Shown: positions 45,044 to 55,914, counted from the stretch's first letter. The stretch: 64,000 nt of DNA from Ignavibacteria bacterium (GCA_016719565.1 JADJYU010000001.1:620001-684000), one strand, 5' to 3'. Notes: a model not told the origin generated them from the sequence alone. Numbers and translations: made by a program.

Positions 45044-46885
45044 ATGTCAGACAATATAAACAATCCGGATTCAAATACACCTCAGGACAAGAAACCTTCA
45101 GAAAATCATAAGGATAAAGATCCAGATAAATTAGAATCAAAGGAATCGGCGGGATCAGAATCAGATAATCCTGTTAAGGATCCTGATGGAAGCGCTGTTT
45201 CAAAAAAAGATGATGTAAAAGATCCGTCCTCTGAACTTCCTGTAAAGCCTGCAAAATCAACTTCAGCGACAAACAAGCCAAAGGTGAGTAATTACCAGAT
45301 AAGTCTGATAGATGAGAATTATCTTAAAATAACCGTTGTCACAAAAAAAGGCATTAAGATCAATTCTGCACTGAAGGAGAATATTAAGAATGCCGACATA
45401 CAGAATAATGAAATTTATCTAAATCCGAGATTAGACCTTGCTCAGCAGGAAGTTGAAATAAACATTACAATTGATGAAAATTCAACAAAGGATCAAACCC
45501 CAAGCGCTGGAGAAGAACTTACAGATAACAGCAAATTAAATGATAACATATTAAAAGAAACATTAGACGGTGAAGACGAAGGTGAAAGCAAATTCAAAGT
45601 AAGTCCAGTCAATGAGAATCTTTTGAAGATAAGGATTGAAACTGATAAATCAGTTAAGATAGATTCGGTAGCCAAAGACAAAAAGACATCACTTCAGACA
45701 CAAAGCAACAGAGTTTTAATTCTTTCTGAATCTGATAATAAAAAGCATAACATTGAAATAACCATTGAGCTTGATCCTGAGATAAAAGATATATCGGAGG
45801 AAATTTCTGTCAGCACTAAAGACGGTAAGATAAAATTAATTCCGAATCCGGAAGTAGTAGATCTTATTCAGCCGCCGGATTATTCAAGTTTTCCTCCGGA
45901 CCCAGAACTAGAATTAGCTGATACCGGATTTAAGAATCCGTTTGATTCGCTGCGTTCGCTAATCAGAAGAAATCTTACAATCGGAATTGTTATTGCGGCT
46001 TTACTTCATCTGTCTGTAGCTGCGCTTGCCTTTTATACAATTGGCAAGAGATCAAAGGATGAAAAGCCGGATGAGCAGCAGAGACTTATCGTATTACAGG
46101 ATCTGCCTGATCCAAAAATTATGCTGCAGAATGTTGAAGATCCTAATAAACCTAAAGTCGAAGAAATACCGGCTGACGAAACTGAAAATAAAAATGAGAG
46201 AGATATAACTCCGAGAAAAGTTATACAGCCGCCGAGAGTCAGCAGACCGCCGGACAGAAAAAGAGATGATGACACATTAACGGAATCTGCTCTTAATCGG
46301 GAGCTTGATTCTCTCAGACGACTTGCAGAAGTAACGGATGGTGATTCCACTGTTTCAGCGCCCGATACACTTTCATCAAATTATGTAATACCGGATTCAC
46401 TCAGGAATAATTTCAGCGAACAGGATATCGGACTCGGGATGTATTTCCCTAACAACTGGAAACTGACGGATCAAAGAGATATAAATAAGAACGAGAAAGA
46501 TTTCAAAGGAGTGGTATTAACGGACACAACTGCGGAGCAACCTGGCACGATGACAATGTTCATATTTCTTGACAGTGATCTCAAGGATTATAATACTGAA
46601 GATTTCACGGCTGAATTTGCGATGAATGATACTACTCTGAGCGGATTTGTAAAAGAACCGAAGACGCTTGCCGGATTTACCGAATATAGATTTTATATAT
46701 TTAATACTATTGGCACTGAAAAATTATCATTAAGAGCTTCTGTAAGAAAGCAGTATTTCGATCAGTATAAAAATGAGATAGAGGCGGTGGTGAGGTCAAT
46801 AAATATTAGGAAAAACATTAATAAGAAAGACAGTTCTGAGACAGAGCCGGAGACAATTCCTGAAGATGAATCAGGAACAGAATAA
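45044..46885 (+). CDS. TonB-like transmembrane protein with duplicated cytoplasmic domain
   Basis: A 613-aa single-pass protein. Residues 1-80 are acidic and low complexity. Two homologous domains follow at about 84-145 (YQISLIDENYLKITVVTKKG) and 184-247 (FKVSPVNENLLKIRIETDKS). The TM helix is at about 310-334 (LTIGIVIAALLHLSVAALAF), followed by RLIVLQDLPDPK and a proline-rich stretch, as in TonB-type energy transducers. The C-terminal domain (about 450-590, LGMYFPNNWKLTDQ...) is not the usual TonB_C fold. Predicted N-in, C-periplasmic. Role unknown; possibly links cytoplasmic sensing to the envelope. Confidence 0.65.
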   Translation: MSDNINNPDSNTPQDKKPSENHKDKDPDKLESKESAGSESDNPVKDPDGSAVSKKDDVKDPSSELPVKPAKSTSATNKPKVSNYQISLIDENYLKITVVTKKGIKINSALKENIKNADIQNNEIYLNPRLDLAQQEVEINITIDENSTKDQTPSAGEELTDNSKLNDNILKETLDGEDEGESKFKVSPVNENLLKIRIETDKSVKIDSVAKDKKTSLQTQSNRVLILSESDNKKHNIEITIELDPEIKDISEEISVSTKDGKIKLIPNPEVVDLIQPPDYSSFPPDPELELADTGFKNPFDSLRSLIRRNLTIGIVIAALLHLSVAALAFYTIGKRSKDEKPDEQQRLIVLQDLPDPKIMLQNVEDPNKPKVEEIPADETENKNERDITPRKVIQPPRVSRPPDRKRDDDTLTESALNRELDSLRRLAEVTDGDSTVSAPDTLSSNYVIPDSLRNNFSEQDIGLGMYFPNNWKLTDQRDINKNEKDFKGVVLTDTTAEQPGTMTMFIFLDSDLKDYNTEDFTAEFAMNDTTLSGFVKEPKTLAGFTEYRFYIFNTIGTEKLSLRASVRKQYFDQYKNEIEAVVRSINIRKNINKKDSSETEPETIPEDESGTE

Positions 46886-46923
46886 AGGATTTAATACTTG
46901 ACAGCCGGTTTCGTGTATTATGC

Positions 46924-46986
46924 AAAACCTGACAGGTTATCTTGAATTCCAAATCGATCCTGAATTCATGAAAACCTGTCAGGTTT
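46924..46986. repeat. Paired palindromes AACCTGACAGGTT
   Basis: AACCTGACAGGTT (46926-46938) and AAACCTGTCAGGTTT (46972-46986) are each near-perfect palindromes and are also complementary to each other. They lie between the convergent TonB-like and beta-helix genes. Similar AACCTG(A/T)CAGGTT units are common between genes in Bacteroidota. They may act as bidirectional transcription stops. Confidence 0.7.
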
Positions 46987-47044
46987 AGTCAACCGCTACA
47001 GCCCCTGACTCCCGATTCCAAAACTATTTCACCCTTTCAAATCC

Positions 47045-48448
47045 CTACTTTAACAGGATCATTCGCTTCACCTCTAATACATCTCGGGATTCCAGACTAT
47101 AAAAATAAACTCCGCTGGGATATTTACTTCCGTCAAATTCCACTGAGTAACTTCCGGCGTTTTGCTTTTCACTGACTAGGGTCACGGTTGAATTTCCTAA
47201 AATATTATACACTTTTAATGTAACATTGCCGGTAGTATGTAATTCGTAATTGATAATTGTTTTCGGATTAAACGGATTTGGAAAATTCTGTTTGAGACTA
47301 AATTCATCCGGCAAGTTTATAGCATTTACATTAGAAATTCCAACAACTGTATTTGCAATATTTAAACTTCCAGGTCCGCCGTAAGCTCCGATATCATTTC
47401 GCAGCGTTCCCCTCGATGGCCATTTAGCAATTGCCGGATTATTCTGATCCGGAATATCATTATACATTGAGCTGGAGTCGCCCCTGTCCGTACATGGAGA
47501 TCCCGGTCTTAGAAAATAGTTTGTAGTGTCAAAGTCAGGATTTTCATTAATGTTTCCCGCTCCGTTGTATCCGCCCTGCACATTACAATATCTGACAGTG
47601 AAATTTCCGCTTGCTATCTGAACATTATTCGGAGATCTGTTACCCCAGATTATATTATTCCTGAAAGTAGCGACCACACCGCCGTTGCCGTAAACTCCCG
47701 GATTTCCGCTGACTGCTGAATTATTTATAATTGTGTTATTTATCACAGTAATTGGTCTTGTAAAAAATCCATTCACCCAGATACCTGAGCCCGCTCCGAA
47801 ATCCATCGAACCGTAATTATTGAATACAATATTATTCTTATAATCGCCGCCTGTATAATTCAGCACCACGCCTGCGCCGTATCTGGCTGTATTATTTGTA
47901 ACAATATTATTGTAAAACCGCGGATAACTATCGCCGATCCTGACTCCGCCGCCGCCTGTGCTAATGACACCGCCTGTAACCGCTGAGTTTCCGGTAATTA
48001 CATTGTTCTGAATTACAGGTTTGGAATATTGAACCAGAATACCTCCGCCTTCCCTGAAAATACCTGCGCCATGTTCGTCCCTCCATCTCGTTCCCGTACC
48101 GCCCGTTAAAGTGAAACCCTGAAGTACGGTTGTTGAATCCTCATTATCGCATATTATCACGCAGCTTCCGGTATCAGGATGAACAGGACTGCCGCCGTTG
48201 ATAATTGTAGTTTGAATGAAGTTCAGATCACGATTTTGATAGTAAAGACTGGTCAGGACGATACTCTTTCCTCTGAAAATAATGTTTTCCGGATATACGC
48301 CCGGCTGAACAAGCACGGTATCACCGTTTATAGAGGCGTTTATTGCAGACTGAATTGTTGAATACTGAGACGGTACATTTAAAATGTTTGCTGATGCGCC
48401 TGATATTGCGATAAATACAGCAGCTAAAATTAATACTAAGTTTTTCAT
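47045..48448 (-). CDS. Secreted right-handed beta-helix protein with T9SS tail
   Basis: A 467-aa exported protein. Signal peptide 1-20, then repeated beta-helix rungs (GFTLTGGTGT, KPVIQNNVITGNSA, PRFYNNIVTNNTA, VINNTIINNSA) similar to PbH1 or choice-of-anchor parallel beta-helix proteins, and a C-terminal T9SS domain (NFPNPFNPKTIINYEL ... KRMILLK). Such folds often bind or cleave polysaccharides, but no catalytic site was recognised. Intact frame. Probably a surface-attached protein. Confidence 0.85.
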   Translation of the reverse strand: MKNLVLILAAVFIAISGASANILNVPSQYSTIQSAINASINGDTVLVQPGVYPENIIFRGKSIVLTSLYYQNRDLNFIQTTIINGGSPVHPDTGSCVIICDNEDSTTVLQGFTLTGGTGTRWRDEHGAGIFREGGGILVQYSKPVIQNNVITGNSAVTGGVISTGGGGVRIGDSYPRFYNNIVTNNTARYGAGVVLNYTGGDYKNNIVFNNYGSMDFGAGSGIWVNGFFTRPITVINNTIINNSAVSGNPGVYGNGGVVATFRNNIIWGNRSPNNVQIASGNFTVRYCNVQGGYNGAGNINENPDFDTTNYFLRPGSPCTDRGDSSSMYNDIPDQNNPAIAKWPSRGTLRNDIGAYGGPGSLNIANTVVGISNVNAINLPDEFSLKQNFPNPFNPKTIINYELHTTGNVTLKVYNILGNSTVTLVSEKQNAGSYSVEFDGSKYPSGVYFYSLESRDVLEVKRMILLK

Positions 48449-48614
48449 TTTATATAAATTTTAATTAAGAATATTTATATGGTTAGACATTTATTAAAAT
48501 CACTTGTGACAATTCTTTAATAATATTTGTACACTATGTATTCGTTTACAATTTTCTTGCGTATTTTTATAATATTGTTTTATATAAAATGGATTTTAAT
48601 TATTTTGAAAAGTA

Positions 48615-48646
48615 TTTCAATAATAAATTAAAAACTATTATTGAAA
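48615..48646. promoter_or_regulatory. Perfect 11-bp inverted repeat in divergent promoter region
   Basis: TTTCAATAATA (48615-48625) and TATTATTGAAA (48636-48646) are perfect complements separated by ten bases, between the divergent beta-helix and radA genes. It could be a regulator-binding site or an mRNA hairpin; AT-richness makes chance more likely than usual. Confidence 0.3.
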
Positions 48647-48739
48647 CCCGGACAAAATTACCATTTCATTTTGTTCGATTTCCGAATAACAAAAACCAAA
48701 TTACACATTAAAGTTTTTAGAATTTAAACTTCGCGCGGC

Positions 48740-50104
48740 ATGGCAAAAGTAAAGACAAAGTATGTATGTCAAAACTGCGGTTACACTTCCGTCAGATGGA
48801 GCGGAAAGTGTCCGGATTGCGATAACTGGAATACATTAGTGGAAGAGATCCAAAGCACAGGCGACCGGAATAAACCCAGTCTTAAAAATGTAAAAATTAA
48901 TAATGGCTCATACAGACTCATCACTGAAATTGATTCTGTAAACGAAACAAGGACACTGACTCACATTTCTGAACTTGACCGCGTCCTCGGTGGCGGAATA
49001 GTGGACAGTTCAGTAATTCTTATCGGTGGAGATCCCGGTATTGGCAAGTCAACACTTATGCTTCAGCTTGCAGAAAAGATCAGCGATAAAAAGATCCTAT
49101 ACGTCAGCGGTGAGGAATCCGCAGCGCAGATCAAACTTCGTTCCGACAGACTTAATTATAATCTCGGAAATTTTTATATACTCTCTGAAACAAATCTCGA
49201 CATAATTCAGGCCGTTATAGAAAAAGAGATACCTGATATAGTAGTAGTAGATTCCATTCAGACTGTATTCAGACCTGAGATAGAAAGCGCACCCGGAACG
49301 GTTTCTCAGCTGCGTGAATCTACAGCTTTGCTTATGTACCTCGCCAAGAAAAATAATTTTTCAGTTTTTATTGTCGGTCATATTACAAAGGAAGGAATGA
49401 TAGCCGGACCGAAAGTATTAGAACATATGGTGGACGTTGTCTTACAGTTCGAAGGAGAAAGAACTCACTCTTTCAGGATCCTCAGAGGAATTAAAAACAG
49501 ATTCGGGTCAACAAATGAGATCGGAATTTTTGAAATGACTGATGCCGGCCTTAAGGAGGTTTTGAATCCGAGTGAAGTATTTCTTTCACAAAGAAATTAT
49601 GGTGCATCCGGCTGTGTGATCTCTTCTTCTGTTGAAGGTACAAGACCGATACTTATTGAAGTTCAGGCTCTCGTAACTTCATCAAACTACGGCATACCCC
49701 AGCGTACTTCAATGGGATTTGATTATAAAAAGCTAAATATAATTGTCGCCGTTCTGGAAAAAAAACTCGGTATCTTTCTAAACAAATCGGATATTTTTAT
49801 TAATATAGCGGGAGGCATTAAAATAGAAGAGCCGGCAACTGACCTTGCGGTTGCTATTAGTATTTATTCATCTTTCAGGGATATTCCGGTAGATTCGGAA
49901 ACTGTACTGCTTGGGGAAATTGGGTTGTCTGGAGAGGTAAGAACAATTTCTTACGCAGACAGAAGAATAACAGAAGCAGCAAAACTGGGTTTTAAAAAGA
50001 TTATTATCCCAAAAGGAAATCTGAAAAATATTAATTTAAAGAAATTCAAAGCAGAGATCATTGGTGCGGAAAAAATTTCCGATGCTGTAGATAAATTATT
50101 CTGA
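48740..50104 (+). CDS. radA: DNA repair protein RadA/Sms
   Basis: A 454-aa RadA, a branch-migration ATPase in homologous recombination. The N-terminal zinc finger uses C10, C13, C24 and C27 (CQNCGYTSVRWSGKCPDC). Walker A is GGDPGIGKST (96-105), followed by the KNRFG motif near 255 and a C-terminal Lon-protease-like domain (GEIGLSGEVRTI). Length and motifs are canonical and the frame is intact. Cytoplasmic. Confidence 0.97.
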   Translation: MAKVKTKYVCQNCGYTSVRWSGKCPDCDNWNTLVEEIQSTGDRNKPSLKNVKINNGSYRLITEIDSVNETRTLTHISELDRVLGGGIVDSSVILIGGDPGIGKSTLMLQLAEKISDKKILYVSGEESAAQIKLRSDRLNYNLGNFYILSETNLDIIQAVIEKEIPDIVVVDSIQTVFRPEIESAPGTVSQLRESTALLMYLAKKNNFSVFIVGHITKEGMIAGPKVLEHMVDVVLQFEGERTHSFRILRGIKNRFGSTNEIGIFEMTDAGLKEVLNPSEVFLSQRNYGASGCVISSSVEGTRPILIEVQALVTSSNYGIPQRTSMGFDYKKLNIIVAVLEKKLGIFLNKSDIFINIAGGIKIEEPATDLAVAISIYSSFRDIPVDSETVLLGEIGLSGEVRTISYADRRITEAAKLGFKKIIIPKGNLKNINLKKFKAEIIGAEKISDAVDKLF

Positions 50105-50164
50105 ACTTATAAATTCCCGCAACGGAGTATTTGGCATAAAACCGTTAAAATGGTTTTTCATCAC

Positions 50165-50800
50165 TTAATTAGGTCTCCCCTCCAGCAGAATGTCCCTCAT
50201 CTCAGTAATAAAATTTATCCATAATTCTATCGCCTCTTCTCCCTTATTTTCTTCACAAAGAATAACAAATTGTCTGTGAACATCTATCTTGAGCTTTGTA
50301 TTCTTTTCGCTTTCAAAAAAATCATTAAGCAGTCTGATACTTTGACTATATATGTCGTTTATAATTTTCATAGACATTTCCAGCTTCGCCGGTGAATATA
50401 TTATCTTTGCAAAATCCCAGACTAGATAACTTGACTCACAGTATTCTTCGCAGTTTTCTATCTTATCAAGTACTGCATGAGCTTTTTTATAAATACTCTT
50501 TGTATATTTCGGAATTGCTTTTCTGAGAATGTATGGAGCAAGAAGAAGATAGATATCACCGTTTTCTATAATATTGCTACGGAGAATTTTTTTCACAAAA
50601 CTCCCCCTGTTATGAATTATTTCAATGTATCCTTCGCTTTCTAAAATTCTGAAAGATTCTCTTACGGGGACACGGCTAACTTTTAAATTTCTCGCTACCG
50701 ATGCTTCCGTAATATGGAATCCTTCTTTCAAAATTCCGCTCGTTATATCTTTTCTTAACTGAATAACGATTTTCTGAACAATGAGGCTGGCGGTTATCAT
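50165..50800 (-). CDS. GntR-family transcriptional regulator (FadR/FCD-like)
   Basis: A 211-aa regulator. The N-terminal winged helix has IVIQLRKDITSGILKEG, ITEASVARNLKVSRVPVRES, FRILESEGYIEI, and HNRGSFV, the classic GntR signature. The C-terminal half is helical and FCD-like, but shorter and without the obvious D-x-x-x-H metal pattern, so its ligand is uncertain. It is a lone minus-strand gene; the likely target is itself or a neighbour, and the 16-bp palindrome at 50915-50930 is a candidate operator. Confidence 0.85.
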   Translation of the reverse strand: MITASLIVQKIVIQLRKDITSGILKEGFHITEASVARNLKVSRVPVRESFRILESEGYIEIIHNRGSFVKKILRSNIIENGDIYLLLAPYILRKAIPKYTKSIYKKAHAVLDKIENCEEYCESSYLVWDFAKIIYSPAKLEMSMKIINDIYSQSIRLLNDFFESEKNTKLKIDVHRQFVILCEENKGEEAIELWINFITEMRDILLEGRPN

Positions 50801-50914
50801 ATTTGGTTGCTTTAATGTTCTTAATTTGTTCCGTCGTTCTAAATTCCTATTTATTGAAAATAAACAATAGATGTTTTAATATCAAAATATTTTTAAGTAT
50901 TTTTTTAATGCATA

Positions 50915-50930
50915 AATATTTTAAAATATT
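50915..50930. promoter_or_regulatory. 16-bp palindrome near the GntR gene
   Basis: AATATTTTAAAATATT is a perfect palindrome about 115 bases upstream of the regulator start. It contains only A and T, so its significance is weak. Confidence 0.2.
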
Positions 50931-51037
50931 AAATGAAATTAAAACACTTCCCTGTAATATTTCATATTTATAGTTTTAATTACGGTTCAATACTTTTATA
51001 TTGTAAAAAATTATAACAGAATCTCAAAAAATAAATC

Positions 51038-52398
51038 ATGAAAAAATAGTTACGCTTATTTTACTTCTTACTTCTTTTTCAGTAAGTTATTCACTATCAA
51101 TTACTAATATGCAGAAGCTCGGAGGAGCAAATGAATTCACATCAGGAGGCACTCCGTCAGGCTGGCATTATGCGGCATGCTGGGGTTATGTAGCCGGGGG
51201 AAGGGAATATGCGATCATCGGACACTATGCAGGCACAACAGTTTACGATGTTACAAATCCCTCGAACATTACAAATAAAGGCACAATCCCGGGTCCGGGA
51301 TCATTTTATAATTACAGGGAAATGAAAACTTATTCTCACTACCTGTATATAGTATCCGAAGGCGGCGCCGGTGTTCAGATTGTTGACCTTCAGTATCTTC
51401 CCGACTCCATTAGTTTTGTAAAAAATTATACCTTCCCCGGTTATACCAGATCACATTCAATATCTCAGGACGGAAGATTTCTTTATCTTAACGGAGGAAG
51501 TTATAACGGCGGCGGAGTATTCATTCTCGATCTTCTCGATCCGGTAAATCCGGTGAAGAGGGGACAGTGGGGAACCAGATACGTACATGACTGCTTCGTC
51601 AGAAACGATACTATCTATGCCTCTGCTATCAGTTCCGGCCATATGGTTTTTCTTAATGCGGTAAATAAAGATTCAATAAAATTTATCCGTGAATTCACTT
51701 ATCCGTCCGCTGTTACACATAATGCATGGACGACTGACGACAGAAGAATTCTTGTTACCACTGACGAAGGTGGAACAAATCATGCCATACTCTGGGACAT
51801 TTCGGATTTTTCAAATCAGATCCGTCTTTCGGAAATCACTCCGTATGACGGAGCGTCAATGGTTCACAATGCTTACATTAAAGGAGACTCGCTTTACCTT
51901 GCCCACTATCGGGCCGGTGTCATCGTTTATGATATTTCCGATCCATCGTTACCTTTTGAAGTCGGGCATTACGACACTTATCCCGGTGTTAACAGCACTG
52001 CCTTTCAGGGATGCTGGAATGTTTATCCGTATCTTCCTTCGGGAAATATTATTGCAAGCGATATCTCTACAGGTCTATACGTCCTTAGGCTCGGAAAGAC
52101 AACCTCAGTTAATAATCAAAATAATGAGACCGCTGAAAATTATAATCTGATGCAGAATTATCCGAATCCGTTTAATCCTTTGACGAATATTACTTACTAT
52201 CTGCCCAGACAGGAGTTTGTGAAAATTACTGTTGCTGATGAACTCGGTAGACAGGTCGCTGTGCTGGTTAATGAAGTCCAGCAAAAAGGCAGTTACTCTG
52301 CTGAGTTTAAGGCTGACGGATTTGCTTCAGGTGTTTACTTTTACACTATCAAAGCGGGTGAATTCATTTCAACAAAAAAAATGATCTTAACAAAATAA
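51038..52398 (+). CDS. Secreted choice-of-anchor B (LVIVD-type) protein with T9SS tail, start frameshifted
   Basis: The main open frame (51109-52398, 429 aa) lacks a signal peptide, but an ATG at 51038 followed by six A leads straight to TAG; one more A gives MKKIVTLILLLTSFSVSYS, a good signal peptide joining in frame. The body has LVIVD/choice-of-anchor-B repeats (GGREYAIIGHYAGTTVYDV, LYIVSEGGAGVQIVDL) and ends in a sorting domain (YPNPFNPLTNITYYL ... KKMILTK). Predicted surface propeller-type protein; ligand unknown. The lesion may be a homopolymer error. Confidence 0.82.
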
Positions 52399-52573
52399 AA
52401 TATTTTTACTGTAAGCTTTTGTGAGTCAGTTATTAAAATTGATCCTCAGACTTTACTGTGAATTCAAATTATAACCCCTCTCTGTCTATTCACTTCATTA
52501 AGAGTGTAAACTACCGGCGGGGTTTTTAGTTTATAATTTAAAACTCATATCCGCTTTATTTATAAAATCTTAC

Positions 52574-54644
52574 ATGAACAAAAACAAACTCTTTAACCGC
52601 GAAGCTGAGCTGGCTTTCATTCAACCATAGAGTTTTGCAGGAGGCACAGGATAAAAATGTACCGCTATTGGAGAGAGTTAAATTTCTCGCGATATTCTCT
52701 TCCAATCTTGAGGAGTTTTTCAGAGTAAGAGTCGCTTCATTAAGAGCGCTACTTGATCTGAAAAAAAAATCACGTAAGGAGCTGGACTTTGATCCTGAAG
52801 AGCTGCTTAAGGAAATTCATAAAAAAGTAGACGAACTTCAGTTCCTGTTAGGTAAAATTTTTAGTGAAGATATCATACCCGCTTTAAATGCTCACAATAT
52901 TTTTTATTAAAAATGAAACAGAACTTAATGAAGATCAGAAAAATTCGCAAATGAATTTTTTTACGAAAGAGTACAGCCATATATCAGCCCGATGGCGCTG
53001 GTCAAAAAGAAGATCCGTCCTTTCCTCTCGACAGGCGCTCTCTATCTTGCAGTCAGAATGACGTCAATTAATAGTAAGAGTAAGGATAAGACTAAATATC
53101 AAAGTGTAAAAAAGATTTGTTAATGCAATTGTCGGTATTCCGACAGATATACTTCCGAGATTTATTGTACTTCCATCCGACCCGAATGAAATAAATATTA
53201 TTTTTCTTGATGACATTATCAGATTTTCTCTCGGTAAGATTTTTAAAGGATACAAGATTCAAGAAACCGTTTCCGTCAAACTAACACGAGATGCAGAGCT
53301 TTATATTGATAACGAATTTACCGGAAGTCTGCCTGATAAGATAAAAAAGAATTTAGGCAAAAGAGTAACCGGCGCACCAAGCAGGTTTTTGTATGATAAA
53401 AATGTATCAAAGGAATTTCTGAACTTTCTTAAAGAATCACTGTCACTAAAAAAAGAAGATCTTATCTCCGGAGCAAGGTATCATAATTTCAGTGACTTCT
53501 TCAATCTGCCTCACCATTATGTTAAAGAACTTGAATATGAAAAACTCAGACCGCTTACAATTAAAATAACGGACTCATTTAAAAATATATTTGATGCCGT
53601 AAGTAAAATAGATATTCTTCTGCATTATCCTTATCAGTCATTTGATCAGGTGATAAAATTTTTTGAGACCGCCTCCTCTGATGAAAATGTAAAAGAAATT
53701 AAAATTACTTTATACCGCGCTGCAAAAAACTCTGCTATTGTCAGGGCTTTGCTGAATGCTCTGAATAACGGAATTAAAGTCACTGTTTTCGTTGAAATAA
53801 AAGCCCGCTTCGATGAAGAACTTAATATGGAATATGCTGAAGTTTTAAAAAATGCCGGGGCTGAAATTATATATAGTATTCCCGGTCTGAAAGTACATGC
53901 GAAACTCGCGCTTATCAAAAGAAAAGAAAATAATTCTCTGAAAAAATACTGCTATCTCTCCACCGGAAACTTTAACGAAAACACTTCAAATATTTACACC
54001 GACTTCGGATTTTTTACTTCTGATGAAAATATCACAAATGAGATTTCGGATCTTTTTAAATATCTCGGGGGTAGACTAAAAAATCCCGAATTCAATCATA
54101 TCCTTGTCGCTCAGTTTAATATGAAAAAGGAATTTCTGAAACTTATCGGAAATGAAATAAAGAATGCGTCAGAAGGAAAAGACGCTTCCATTTTGATCAA
54201 ACTCAACAGTCTGGAAGATAAAAAGATGATAGAAAAACTTTATGAAGCAGGTGATGCAGGCGTAAAAATAAATATTATAGTCAGGGAGTCTGCTGTCTGA
54301 TACCGGGTGTAAAGGTTTAAGCGAAAACATATCCGCATTCAGTATAGTCGACAGATTTCTTGAGCACAGCAGAGTTTATGTATTTCATAATAACGGCGAC
54401 GAGAAAGTATATCTGTCCTCAGCTGACTGGATGAAACGAAATCTAAGCAGAAGAATAGAAACCGCCTTTCCGGTTTATGAAAAAGTCTGAAAAAGAAATA
54501 CTGGATCTGATGGAGATTCAGCTCAGCGACAATGTAAAGGCAAGGATCATCGATGCCGGGCAGCTTAATAAATACAGAAAGGATGATACCGGCATAGATA
54601 TTTGTTCTCAGAAAAACACTTATGAATATCTTAAGAATCTATAA
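52574..54644 (+). pseudogene. ppk1: Polyphosphate kinase 1, multiply frameshifted
   Basis: Pieces in several frames together cover the whole of PPK1, which makes polyphosphate from ATP. NREL-like start at 52574, LLERVKFLAIFSSNLEEFFR (52660s), YISPMALVKKKIRPFLS (52980s), LPRFIVLPSD (53150s), SRFLYDKNVS, LLHYPYQSF, VHAKLALIKRK, LSTGNFNENTS and, after 54300, FHNNGDEKVYLSSADWMKRN and IQLSDNVKARI. At least seven one-base indels are needed (near 52603, 52897, 52940, 53115, 54292, 54332, 54485-54500), nearly all in short homopolymers. Catalytic-domain sequence is otherwise well preserved, which argues for recent loss or sequence error rather than old decay. Confidence 0.85.
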
Positions 54645-54805
54645 ATTAATTTTCATCCGTAAATTTTATTGGGGTAATGTTAGCGTTTTGGTTTGAAAAT
54701 TGAAAATTTTACTTGATAGATAAAACGATTCAAAATTAGAGTTGGAATGATCCCGTTTTACAGGAGATTTTCACTTCAATATTCTTAAAAACTAAATCCT
54801 CTTGC

Positions 54806-55914
54806 ATGAAAAAAAATATACATGTTTTAATTGCTGCATGAAGTGTTATACTGATTTGCATTAATTCAAATATCTCCAGGACAGACTTCTGCCGAAAGGG
54901 ATGTTTTATTAAAAAAAATATCGGAGCTTAAAGAAGAAACTAAGGTGAAGTCATTAACAGCAGGTATAAAAAGGTGATGAAGAAATTCTGACCATCGCGC
55001 TCGGAGAATCAATGACTTCCGTTCCGGCTTCAGCGGATATGCATCTCCGTATAGGTGGGGTGTCTGAGATATTTTTCGGCACTCTGCTTATGATACTTGC
55101 CGATAAAAGTCTGATAGGTCTTGACGATAAGATTTCTAAATGGATGCCGGATTTACTTGCTGCAGATAAAGTAACTCCCGGAATGCTGATTAAAAATACC
55201 GCAGGATATAAAGATTATGTTCTCAATAAAGATTTTATTGATCTGGTCACGAAAGAGCCGTTCAGAAATTTCAGCAGAGAGGAAATTATTGCTTATTCAG
55301 TCAGCGGCGGCGAACTGAATTTCACGCCGGGCACAGATCAAAAATATTCACACACAGAATTTACAATACTGGGAGAAGTAATCGAGCGCGCTACCGGAAA
55401 AAAAATGCATGAGCTTTATGAAGAATATATTTTCCTTCCAATGAATCTCAGGAATACCGGTTACTGTCTTAATTCAGAACTTCCTTCACCGGTTCTTCAC
55501 GCATACAGCTCCGACCGCGGGATATATGAGGATGCAACATTCTGGAATCCCGGGTGGACAGGGGATTCGGGGGCCTTTATTTTCAAACCTGTATGACCTG
55601 CTCAAATTGCGCGCGTATTCGGGAAGGGAAGTCTTCTTACTTCCGAGTCGTTTGAAAGACTCATAAGCAGACCTGACGGAGCAGGAAATCCTGATCTCTA
55701 TTTTGCTTCGGGTTTCATATTCGCCAACGGATGGTACGCTCAGAATCCCAGCTTCAACGGCTACAGCGGTGCATTCGGATATCTGCCGGAAGATGATATA
55801 ACAATAATTGTATATACCACACAGTCAGAGGATCCGGGATCTGATGCGCAGGCATTTAAAATATTTAAGGAACTTGTTAAAATTGTCAGTCCGGATAAAG
55901 TTATTAATTTCTGA
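54806..55914 (+). pseudogene. Serine beta-lactamase/D-Ala-D-Ala carboxypeptidase-like, broken
   Basis: The best open part (55012-55596) resembles class C beta-lactamase-fold hydrolases: LADKSLIGLDDKISKWMPDL, TPGMLIKNTAGYKDY, FTPGTDQKYSHTEFTILGEVIE, SGAFIFKPV. Where the family has SxxK (R-I-G-S-V-T-K) it reads RIGGVSEIFF, so nucleophile and lysine are both absent, and the Y-x-N motif is YSH. Upstream is a signal-like start (MKKNIHVLIAA) followed by TGA and frameshifts; downstream the frame continues after a TGA at about 55595 to 55914. Most likely a decaying pseudogene or inactive homologue. Confidence 0.7.
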
